Assembly (NCBI GenBank): GCA_026395475.1
Contig: JAPLYQ010000015.1
Location: 1-5,347, forward strand
Direction: 5' to 3'
Length of the DNA: 5,347 nt
From: Candidatus Roizmanbacteria bacterium
Lineage (GTDB): Bacteria; Patescibacteriota; Microgenomatia; UBA1406; GWC2-37-13
Shown: piece by piece, positions 1 through 5,347 of the stretch
Layout of the letters: the number at the start of each line of letters is the position of its first letter
Numbering within the stretch: the stretch's first letter is position 1
Notes under the pieces: model-generated
The model's database searches: none
Seen by the model: the letters and a program-made list of their open reading frames with translations, nothing else
Told to the model about the DNA's origin: nothing
Program-made: the position numbers and the translations under genes

Positions 1-1
1 A

Positions 2-67
2 AAAGCATGTCCTGTCGCTGCAATTATTATTACTGATGAAACTGGAAAACAAGTATTTCCGGAATAA
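2..67 (+). CDS. C-terminal end of a probable ferredoxin-type [4Fe-4S] protein (partial; candidate delta subunit)
   Basis: Only the last 21 codons are present; the gene begins before the window. The reading frame opens at base 2 and ends with TAA at 65-67. The peptide starts K-A-C-P-V-A-A-I, which matches the end of a CxxCxxCxxxCP ferredoxin motif, where the fourth cysteine is followed by proline and then a small-residue/Ile stretch. A short tail with an acidic end (ITDETGKQVFPE) follows, as in small bacterial-type ferredoxins. It lies 31 nt upstream of the fused gamma-alpha oxidoreductase gene on the same strand. In 2-oxoacid:ferredoxin oxidoreductases the delta subunit is a small ferredoxin that carries electrons from the beta-subunit cluster to external ferredoxin, so a delta (KorD/PorD-like) role is a reasonable inference. 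The other cysteines are outside the window, so this rests on one motif and on context. Confidence 0.55.
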   Translation, partial: KACPVAAIIITDETGKQVFPE

Positions 68-98
68 CGTTTGTTACTAAAGATACAACATATATCAT

Positions 99-1808
99 AT
101 GCAATATACCTGGAAAATCGGTGGGGAAGCTGGATTTGGAATAATGACAACTGGATTATTATTCTCCAAAATTGCAGCACGACGCGATCACTATATTTTT
201 GATTTCGTAGAATATCCGTCCCTCATTCGTGGAGGACATAATGCCTATGAGGTGAATGTATCCGATGAGCCAGTATCTTCGTTAAAGAGGGACATTGACG
301 TATTAGTTTGTCTAAATAAAGAAACATTCGATCTTCACAAAAAAAGATGTATTTCACAAGCAAAAATCATCTTTGATCCTGAAGTTTTTACACCAGAAGG
401 TGACATTATACCTATCCCAGTTCCATTCACTGCCATTTTAAAAGAACTTCAAGGGCAAGTGATCATGAAAAATACAATTGCACTTGGTGCCTCATTAGCG
501 ATTTTAGGTGCAGATTTATCAGAATTGAACTCAATCTTTGAAAAACAGTTTGCCAAAAAAGGGGAAGCTGTTGTCTCATTGAATCAACAATTTGCACAAA
601 AAGGATATGACGCAGTCATGAATGCAAACAAAGAGCATGTAATTTCTGTTCTTGGCAAAAAAGAAACAGGAAAGAAATTGGTTATAAATGGGAATGAGGC
701 ATTTTCATATGGTGCAGTAGCGGCAGATTGTCGATTTTACTGTGCATATCCAATGACACCTGCATCAACAGTTCTCACAACGCTCGCAGCGTGGGGAAAA
801 AAGACTGGAATGGTAGTTCGTCATGCGGAAGATGAAATTGCAGTCATCAACTCAGCTATTGGCGCTTCATTTGCTGGAGCACGCTCTTCTGTGGGATCAT
901 CTGGCGGCGGTTTTGCACTCATGGTTGAGGCAATTTCTATGTCTGGAATTACTGAAATACCAATTGTTGTATTTTTATCTCAGCGCCCAGGTCCCGCAAC
1001 AGGAATGCCTACATGGACAGAACAAGGAGAACTTCTTTTTGCCATTCATGGAGGACATGGTGAGTTCCCAAAAATAATTCTTGCACCAGGAGACCATAAA
1101 GAAATGATTGAGCTTACTCTCAAGGCGTTTGATTTGGCAGATATATATCAAGTACCAGTCATAGTGTTATCTGACATGTTGCTATCAGAAGCCCACATGT
1201 CGATTCAATACGATGAGATACAAGGAGAAGTAAATAAATATGTTCCCAATAGAGGGAAATTAATTGCAAGCGCAGATGAGACGTATAAACGATATCTTCT
1301 TACCGATGACGGTATTTCACCTCGCTTAGTACCAGGAGAGTCTAAAACATACTATCAATCTAATTCATATGAACATCTTGAAGATGGTCATACAACAGAA
1401 AGTGATACTGAGCGTATTAAACAAGTAGATAAACGGGCCCTAAAAATGCAAAAATACATGAGCGATCATTTTGTCGCTCCTACCATCATTGGAGATATTA
1501 ATAGCGCACAAACTGTATTTGTTGGATGGGGCTCAACCAAGGGAGTTGCATCTGAAGCAATAAAACAAGCAACAGAGCTAGGAAAAAAGGCGGCATATAT
1601 TCATTTTTCTTATATGTATCCTTTGGATAAAAATAAAATAAAAACTTTAATTTCAGATAGTTCTAAGAAATATATTCTTGTTGAAAACAACTCTGAAGGA
1701 CAGCTTGGCAAATTGTTACAAATGGAAATTGGCGTATCATTTGAACATAAAATTTTAAGATATGACGGAAGAGCCCTTACTCGTGAACAGTTTATTGAAA
1801 AAATATGA
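99..1808 (+). CDS. korA: 2-oxoacid:acceptor (ferredoxin) oxidoreductase, fused gamma-alpha subunit
   Basis: This 569-residue protein should pair with the beta subunit encoded next to it to oxidatively decarboxylate a 2-oxoacid to acyl-CoA in the cytoplasm, reducing ferredoxin. An N-terminal gamma domain (about 1-180) opens with IGGEAGFG (7-14), the family's glycine-rich start, and has an RGGHN signature at 44-48. The alpha pyrimidine-binding domain follows (about 195-395): the YPMTP motif at 217-221 corresponds to the YPITP motif of archaeal homologues, an H-A-E-D-E stretch lies at 242-246, and QRPGPATGMPT at 295-305 carries the arginine implicated in substrate binding in characterised relatives. 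A C-terminal PFOR domain II (about 465-569) contains GWGS (476-479) and ENNSEGQL (529-536). Length is normal for gamma-alpha fusions. The ATG at 99 is chosen because the gamma domain starts at once; no Shine-Dalgarno sequence precedes it. Its stop overlaps the korB start. The symbol follows family usage; the true substrate (2-oxoglutarate, pyruvate or branched-chain 2-oxoacids) is unknown. Confidence 0.93.
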   Translation: MQYTWKIGGEAGFGIMTTGLLFSKIAARRDHYIFDFVEYPSLIRGGHNAYEVNVSDEPVSSLKRDIDVLVCLNKETFDLHKKRCISQAKIIFDPEVFTPEGDIIPIPVPFTAILKELQGQVIMKNTIALGASLAILGADLSELNSIFEKQFAKKGEAVVSLNQQFAQKGYDAVMNANKEHVISVLGKKETGKKLVINGNEAFSYGAVAADCRFYCAYPMTPASTVLTTLAAWGKKTGMVVRHAEDEIAVINSAIGASFAGARSSVGSSGGGFALMVEAISMSGITEIPIVVFLSQRPGPATGMPTWTEQGELLFAIHGGHGEFPKIILAPGDHKEMIELTLKAFDLADIYQVPVIVLSDMLLSEAHMSIQYDEIQGEVNKYVPNRGKLIASADETYKRYLLTDDGISPRLVPGESKTYYQSNSYEHLEDGHTTESDTERIKQVDKRALKMQKYMSDHFVAPTIIGDINSAQTVFVGWGSTKGVASEAIKQATELGKKAAYIHFSYMYPLDKNKIKTLISDSSKKYILVENNSEGQLGKLLQMEIGVSFEHKILRYDGRALTREQFIEKI

Positions 1809-2656
1809 GCACACTACAAGACTTTACAGGATATAAACCAACATGGTGTCCCGGGTGTGGTAATTGGGGCATTGGAATGGCATTAAAAATGGCATTTGTA
1901 GAGATGGGAATGATGCCTTCATCAGTCATGATCTCATTTGGCATTGGATGTTCCGGTAACATGAACGATTTCATCAATGCATACGCAATGCATGGACTAC
2001 ATGGACGAGCAATCGCAACTGCAGTTGGCATGAAGTTGGCAAATCACAAGATGCCAGTATGTGCTGTTGTTGGGGATGGAGACTGTTATGGAGAAGGTGG
2101 CAATCACTTCCTTCATGCATGTCGAGGAAATCATGACATCAAGGTTATTATTCATGACAATAGAGTGTATGGACTCACAACAGGTCAGGTTTCACCAATG
2201 GCTGAAAAGGGACAAAAATCAAAATCAACCCCATCGGGTATCATCGAAACACCGGTTGATCCGCTTGCACTTGCGATAACTCAAGGGGCAACTTTCGTTG
2301 CTCAAACATTCGCAGGTGATACTAAGCATATGGTTGAGACACTCAAAAAAGCATTTGTACATACCGGTTTTGCGATTGTGAATGTTTTACAACCATGCGT
2401 TACATTTGAGAAAAAAAATACATATGCGTATTACATGCAGCATGTATATAAGCTTGATGCAGCATATGATCCTACAAATAAAATGCAGGCATTAGCAAAA
2501 GCATTTGAAATACATGAAGAAAAATATCCACTTGGTGTCATCTATCAGGCACCAAGAAAGGCTTATCATGAAGAAGCAGTGGCAGACATTACTACTCCAC
2601 TGATCTCACAAACACGTTTTCAAGACTTCAATAACCTTGTTGAAGAGTTCATTTGA
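1805..2656 (+). CDS. korB: 2-oxoacid:acceptor (ferredoxin) oxidoreductase, beta subunit (thiamine diphosphate and [4Fe-4S] binding)
   Basis: This 283-residue protein is the catalytic beta subunit that binds thiamine diphosphate and a [4Fe-4S] cluster. WCPGCG (14-19) gives two cluster cysteines, C15 and C18; GIGCSG supplies C49; and C198 (in LQPC) fits the distant fourth ligand. The spacing closely follows that of the characterised Sulfolobus enzyme (Cys12, 15, 46 and 197, from memory). The thiamine-diphosphate/Mg motif begins at GDGD (90-93) and ends with the Asn of HDNRVYGLT (N119), followed by TTGQ. A conserved TPSG segment and a VDPLALA helix follow. Length is typical of the family. The start codon overlaps the korA stop (ATGA, 4 nt), which implies translational coupling and roughly equal amounts of the two subunits. 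The residue after GIGCSG is Asn (N52), where I would expect Arg or Lys in many 2-oxoglutarate-type enzymes, so the substrate is left open. The C-terminal part (about 210-283) is less conserved but in frame and complete. Confidence 0.94.
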   Translation: MSTLQDFTGYKPTWCPGCGNWGIGMALKMAFVEMGMMPSSVMISFGIGCSGNMNDFINAYAMHGLHGRAIATAVGMKLANHKMPVCAVVGDGDCYGEGGNHFLHACRGNHDIKVIIHDNRVYGLTTGQVSPMAEKGQKSKSTPSGIIETPVDPLALAITQGATFVAQTFAGDTKHMVETLKKAFVHTGFAIVNVLQPCVTFEKKNTYAYYMQHVYKLDAAYDPTNKMQALAKAFEIHEEKYPLGVIYQAPRKAYHEEAVADITTPLISQTRFQDFNNLVEEFI

Positions 2657-2669
2657 GCCTAGATGAATA

Positions 2670-2698
2670 TTGACAATTAGCAAGCATTCTGCTATATT
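2670..2698 (+). promoter_or_regulatory. Sigma-70-type extended -10 promoter of lon
   Basis: A perfect TTGACA -35 box lies at 2670-2675. After exactly 17 nt comes TATATT at 2693-2698, one mismatch from TATAAT. TG at 2690-2691 followed by one base gives an extended -10 element (TGC-TATATT). The expected transcription start is about 2704-2706, which leaves a leader of about 40 nt before the lon ATG at 2746. The promoter sits 14 nt past the korB stop in the only sizeable intergenic gap, so lon probably has its own transcript. The arms of an inverted repeat overlap the end of the -35 box and the end of the -10 box, which suggests control by a repressor. The promoter call comes from consensus matching only. 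Confidence 0.78.
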
Positions 2699-2706
2699 GC
2701 TAATTG
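2674..2706. promoter_or_regulatory. CIRCE-like inverted repeat, candidate HrcA operator over the lon promoter
   Basis: A perfect 10-bp inverted repeat, CAATTAGCAA (2674-2683) and TTGCTAATTG (2697-2706), is separated by 13 nt. Its core TTAGCA (2677-2682) and TGCTAA (2698-2703) are 15 nt apart, the same geometry as CIRCE (TTAGCACTC-N9-GAGTGCTAA). Over the 27-bp frame 2677-2703, 14 of the 18 CIRCE arm positions match; the inner CTC/GAG triplets are the ones that differ. CIRCE is bound by HrcA, which represses chaperone genes and, in mycoplasmas, also lon. The site overlaps both promoter boxes, so binding would block RNA polymerase. The repeat itself is certain; HrcA as its ligand is an inference. 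A different dyad-binding regulator is possible. It is unlikely to be a terminator, because the loop is long and no T-run follows. Confidence 0.6.
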
Positions 2707-2745
2707 AAGTTATAGGCAATATTACGAATTATCTTATCAACTTTT

Positions 2746-5127
2746 ATGGTATTTCTCATGGGACCAAAAACACAAACATCAACCTATCCAGTTATTGCAG
2801 TCCGGGACGGAATTGTATTCCCAAAAACTGAAAATGTATTAGTCTTTGGACGAGCAAAAAGCATCGCAACCATCAATGAATCACTAAAAAAGGATAAAAA
2901 GATGGTGCTTATCATGCAAAAAAACGTCAATGAAGAAGATCCAAAAAAAGAAGATCTTTTGACTGTTGGAGTACTTGTTTCCATTGAAAAAACAATCATT
3001 GGTGAAAAAGGGGAAGTGAACGCAATGGTAAAGGGAATTGAAAAAGTAAAAATTGTGGAATATACCAAGGAGGTACCTTATTTTGAAGCAAAAGTCGAGC
3101 AGGTCCCAGAAGTAGTTGAAGTAGGAGATGAGATTGATGCAATGGTGAAATACATCTCTCAGCAAATGAAAAAGGCAATTAATCACGGGAAGGCAGTCGA
3201 CTTCGTGTTTCTCATGAATATTCTCAATGTATCAACACCTTCAGATTTTTCTTATCAAATTGGAGCGGTTCTTGAACTGAAAGAAGATGAGCGCCAAAAA
3301 CTCCTTGAAGAAACGAGTCTTAAAAAACGACTGCAGCTTGAGGTGGAATATATCAATAGAGAAGTAAAAATATTAGAGATCGAACAGAATATTTCTGCTA
3401 AGACTCAGAAAAAATTTGAGAGAGGTATGAAAGAAACGTTCTTAAAAGAAAAAATGAAAACAATTGAGGAAGAACTTGGTGGGGGAGATGAGACAAAGGA
3501 AACAAAAGAATATGAAATAAAGATTAGAAAATCTGGAATGCCTCCTGAAGTTGAAAAAAAAGCTCTCAAAGAGTTGAAGAGACTCGGAGGAATGTCACAA
3601 TTTAATCCAGAGACATCATACGTTAAGAACTATCTTGATTGGCTCATTGAACTTCCATGGAGAAATGATGTAGGGAATGCAATAAATGTAAAAGCTGCAG
3701 AAACCATCCTCAATGAAGATCATTATGGACTCAAAAAAATCAAAGAAAGAATACTTGAATATTTAGCGGTGCTTGAACTTCGCAGATCAAAAGAAGAGGG
3801 AAAAGAAAAAGGAAAAGATGAAAAGAAAAAAGTATTTCAACCAACAATCATTTGTTTTGCGGGCCCTCCTGGAGTAGGAAAAACTTCATTAGGTCGTTCA
3901 ATTGCACGTGCACTTGGAAGAAAATTTGTCAAAGTTTCATTAGGTGGCGTTCGAGATGAAGCAGAAATTCGAGGTCACAGAAGAACATACGTGGGAGCAA
4001 TGCCAGGTCGTATTATTCAAGGCATTAAACAAGCTGGTACAAAGAACCCACTTTTTATGCTTGATGAAATAGATAAAATCGGGAGAGACTATAGAGGTGA
4101 CGCATCTGCTGCACTTCTTGAAGCTTTAGATCCTGAGCAGAACCATGCATTTTCAGATCATTATCTTGAAGTCCCCTATGATTTGTCAGATGTATTTTTT
4201 ATTACAACCGCAAACATGCTGGATACCATTCCAGACGCATTACGTGATCGTCTTGAGATCATTCATTTCCCAGGGTACACAGTTGAAGAAAAATTCCATA
4301 TTGCAAAACAATACCTGGTAAAAAAACAACAGGAAGCCCACAGTATCACGACAAAAGAAGGTTCTATTAACGATAGCGCATTGAAGCTTATGATTAGTCG
4401 CTACACCAGAGAAGCTGGTGTTCGAGAACTCGAGAGACAAGTTGCAACAGTATTCAGAAAACGTGCACGAGAGATTGTTGAAAAAAAAGAAGTAGTTTCA
4501 ATCGTGAATGTTGAAAAACTTCCGTCCTATCTTGGTCCATTTAAGTATTCTAAAAATGTTCTAGAAACAAAAAATACTATTGGTATGTCTACAGGTCTTG
4601 CATGGACACAAGTTGGAGGTGAGGTTCTCTTTATAGAGGTTGCCATCATGCCAGGAAAGGGCGGGTTAACGCTTACCGGGCAATTGGGAGACGTCATGAA
4701 GGAATCATGCCAAGCTGCACTATCTTACATTCGTTCTCGATGGGATAAATTTGGACTTGAACAGGATTTTTATCAAAAAATTGATATTCATGTACACGTC
4801 CCTGAGGGAGCCGTACCAAAAGATGGCCCTTCAGCTGGGTTAGCAATCACAACAGCAATGATTTCAGCACTTACAAAAAATCCATTCAGAAAGGATGTAG
4901 CTATGACAGGTGAGATGACTCTTCGTGGAAGAGCACTTGAAATTGGTGGGCTAAAAGAAAAAGTGATAGCCGCCCAAACCGCAGGCGTAAAAACTATTAT
5001 CATCCCAAAAGACAATAAAAAAGATTTGGAAGATATCCCAGACAATGTAAAAAGTAAAATTAATTTTGTATTTGTTGAACAGGCCGATGAGGTATTTCCT
5101 ATCGCTTTGGAAAACAAAATGAAATAA
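2746..5127 (+). CDS. lon: ATP-dependent Lon protease (LonA type)
   Basis: This 793-residue cytoplasmic protease degrades misfolded and regulatory proteins, probably as a hexamer. An N-terminal substrate-binding LAN domain (about 13-200) begins at YPVIAVRDGIVFP. A charged helical/coiled-coil region (about 200-290) follows, including a KEKMKTIEEELGG stretch. The AAA+ module has Walker A GPPGVGKT (373-380, K379), Walker B with D440-E441, sensor-1 N490, an arginine finger at R502 and sensor-2 R560. The protease domain (about 605-790) has the catalytic serine in PKDGPSAG (S696) and the catalytic lysine K739, 43 residues on, exactly as in E. coli Lon (S679/K722). All key residues are present, so the enzyme should be active. 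A Lys/Glu-rich insert (about 349-362) precedes Walker A. The soluble LonA architecture with a LAN domain argues against archaeal membrane-bound LonB. A second in-frame ATG at 2758 is an equally possible start; neither has a Shine-Dalgarno sequence. The upstream CIRCE-like promoter suggests heat-shock control. Confidence 0.97.
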   Translation: MVFLMGPKTQTSTYPVIAVRDGIVFPKTENVLVFGRAKSIATINESLKKDKKMVLIMQKNVNEEDPKKEDLLTVGVLVSIEKTIIGEKGEVNAMVKGIEKVKIVEYTKEVPYFEAKVEQVPEVVEVGDEIDAMVKYISQQMKKAINHGKAVDFVFLMNILNVSTPSDFSYQIGAVLELKEDERQKLLEETSLKKRLQLEVEYINREVKILEIEQNISAKTQKKFERGMKETFLKEKMKTIEEELGGGDETKETKEYEIKIRKSGMPPEVEKKALKELKRLGGMSQFNPETSYVKNYLDWLIELPWRNDVGNAINVKAAETILNEDHYGLKKIKERILEYLAVLELRRSKEEGKEKGKDEKKKVFQPTIICFAGPPGVGKTSLGRSIARALGRKFVKVSLGGVRDEAEIRGHRRTYVGAMPGRIIQGIKQAGTKNPLFMLDEIDKIGRDYRGDASAALLEALDPEQNHAFSDHYLEVPYDLSDVFFITTANMLDTIPDALRDRLEIIHFPGYTVEEKFHIAKQYLVKKQQEAHSITTKEGSINDSALKLMISRYTREAGVRELERQVATVFRKRAREIVEKKEVVSIVNVEKLPSYLGPFKYSKNVLETKNTIGMSTGLAWTQVGGEVLFIEVAIMPGKGGLTLTGQLGDVMKESCQAALSYIRSRWDKFGLEQDFYQKIDIHVHVPEGAVPKDGPSAGLAITTAMISALTKNPFRKDVAMTGEMTLRGRALEIGGLKEKVIAAQTAGVKTIIIPKDNKKDLEDIPDNVKSKINFVFVEQADEVFPIALENKMK

Positions 5128-5128
5128 A

Positions 5129-5347
5129 TTAAGCAGTTGTCAAAATCTTTTCCCGAATCGAATAAATAAGGTTATAGATAGGGTATAGAATGGGGTTGAT
5201 GACTAAATCAAAGCCTGCTGATAGGTGAGTGAACTGAGTGCCATATCCCTCCTTAAAGCGGGTAAATCCAGCCCAAGGATGAGATTCTGAATAGGTGGGA
5301 GGAAGAGATCCCCACATATCAAATGTTTCAGCTCCAAGTTTTTTTCC
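5129..5347 (-). CDS. C-terminal fragment of a FemA/FemB-family aminoacyltransferase (partial)
   Basis: The last 72 codons of a minus-strand gene whose start lies beyond the window; the stop is at 5129-5131. The peptide reads G-K-K-L-G-A-E-T-F-D-M-W-G at its visible beginning, then HPWAGFTRFKEGYG, then a DLVINPILYPIYNLIY segment. This order (YDFWG-like strand, HP-x-x-G-x-x-RFK-x-G-x-G, then a DLV-NP-xx-Y helix) is what I know from the C-terminal GNAT-like domain of FemAB/FemX proteins. These use aminoacyl-tRNA to add amino acids to the peptide side chain of lipid II in cell-wall synthesis. The recognition is from pattern memory, and the specific amino acid and the catalytic part cannot be judged. 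The gene converges on lon with one base between the two stops. The visible ATG at 5317 is internal, because the homologous frame continues upstream of it. Confidence 0.8.
   Translation of the reverse strand, partial: GKKLGAETFDMWGSLPPTYSESHPWAGFTRFKEGYGTQFTHLSAGFDLVINPILYPIYNLIYSIREKILTTA

Noticed and set aside
68..98. A promoter between the ferredoxin-like gene and korA
   Set aside because: The gap is only 31 nt; it is A/T-rich but has no paired -35/-10 boxes that I can defend.
823..1077. 84-codon plus-strand open frame inside korA
   Set aside because: It is in another frame of the highly conserved alpha domain (from the HAEDE region through the QRPGPATG motif); the protein has no recognisable motif.
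1792..2031. 79-codon minus-strand open frame over the korA-korB junction
   Set aside because: Antisense to the conserved cluster-binding start of korB; no independent evidence of coding.
2674..2706. The inverted repeat as an intrinsic terminator for korB
   Set aside because: The stem is A/T-rich with a 13-nt loop and is followed by GAAG-type sequence rather than a T-run; its overlap with promoter boxes fits an operator better.
4788..5117. 109-codon open frame on the minus strand, with hydrophobic stretches
   Set aside because: It lies fully antisense to the conserved Lon protease domain (catalytic S696 and K739 region). Its composition is what the complement of that coding sequence gives, and it has no recognisable family or upstream signal.
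5129..5317. A complete 62-residue small protein starting at the minus-strand ATG at 5317
   Set aside because: The frame stays open to the window edge, and the residues before that Met (G-A-E-T-F-D) continue the FemAB C-terminal pattern, so it is the end of a longer gene.
1..5347. CRISPR arrays, tRNA/rRNA genes, insertion sequences or attachment sites
   Set aside because: No spaced direct repeats, RNA-gene signatures, transposase motifs or terminal repeats were seen on reading; nearly all bases are in the annotated genes.

Overview
The window shows compact bacterial gene organisation with moderately low GC (estimated by eye, not computed). It holds the last codons of a probable ferredoxin-type gene, two complete genes for a 2-oxoacid:acceptor (ferredoxin) oxidoreductase, a complete ATP-dependent protease gene (lon), and, on the opposite strand, the 3' end of a FemA/FemB-like aminoacyltransferase gene. 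TGA is a normal stop here: it ends both oxidoreductase genes at the expected family lengths, which argues against the TGA-recoded lineages. A Kor-type oxidoreductase, a bacterial LonA with a sigma-70-type promoter, and a FemAB C-terminus of the HPWAGFTRFK kind together recall genomes of the Patescibacteria/Candidate Phyla Radiation. That placement is an inference and rests on no search.

Bases 1-2656 (+ strand) form one co-directional unit. The upstream fragment (2-67) ends in a CP-V-A-A-I stretch that looks like the last cysteine of a [4Fe-4S] motif, and would suit the delta (electron-transfer) subunit. It is followed after 31 nt by a fused gamma-alpha subunit gene (99-1808). The thiamine-diphosphate-binding beta subunit gene (1805-2656) overlaps korA by an ATGA junction. 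Together they would encode an enzyme that oxidatively decarboxylates a 2-oxoacid to an acyl-CoA and passes electrons through Fe-S clusters to ferredoxin (or runs in reverse). The actual 2-oxoacid cannot be read safely from sequence.

Bases 2657-2745 are the only real intergenic region (89 nt). It carries a near-consensus extended -10 promoter (TTGACA, 17-nt spacer, TGC-TATATT) for lon. A perfect 10-bp inverted repeat overlaps this promoter, and its core has the spacing of a CIRCE operator, the site of the heat-shock repressor HrcA. This suggests lon is a separate, repressor-controlled heat-shock gene. It is the most informative non-coding feature in the window.

Bases 2746-5127 encode full-length LonA with all catalytic motifs intact. 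Only one base separates its stop from the stop of the convergent FemAB-like gene (complement of 5129-5347, running off the window). No intrinsic terminator is visible anywhere. No wholly new system is apparent; the points of interest are the lon control region, the lack of recognisable Shine-Dalgarno sequences, and details of the oxidoreductase and Lon.
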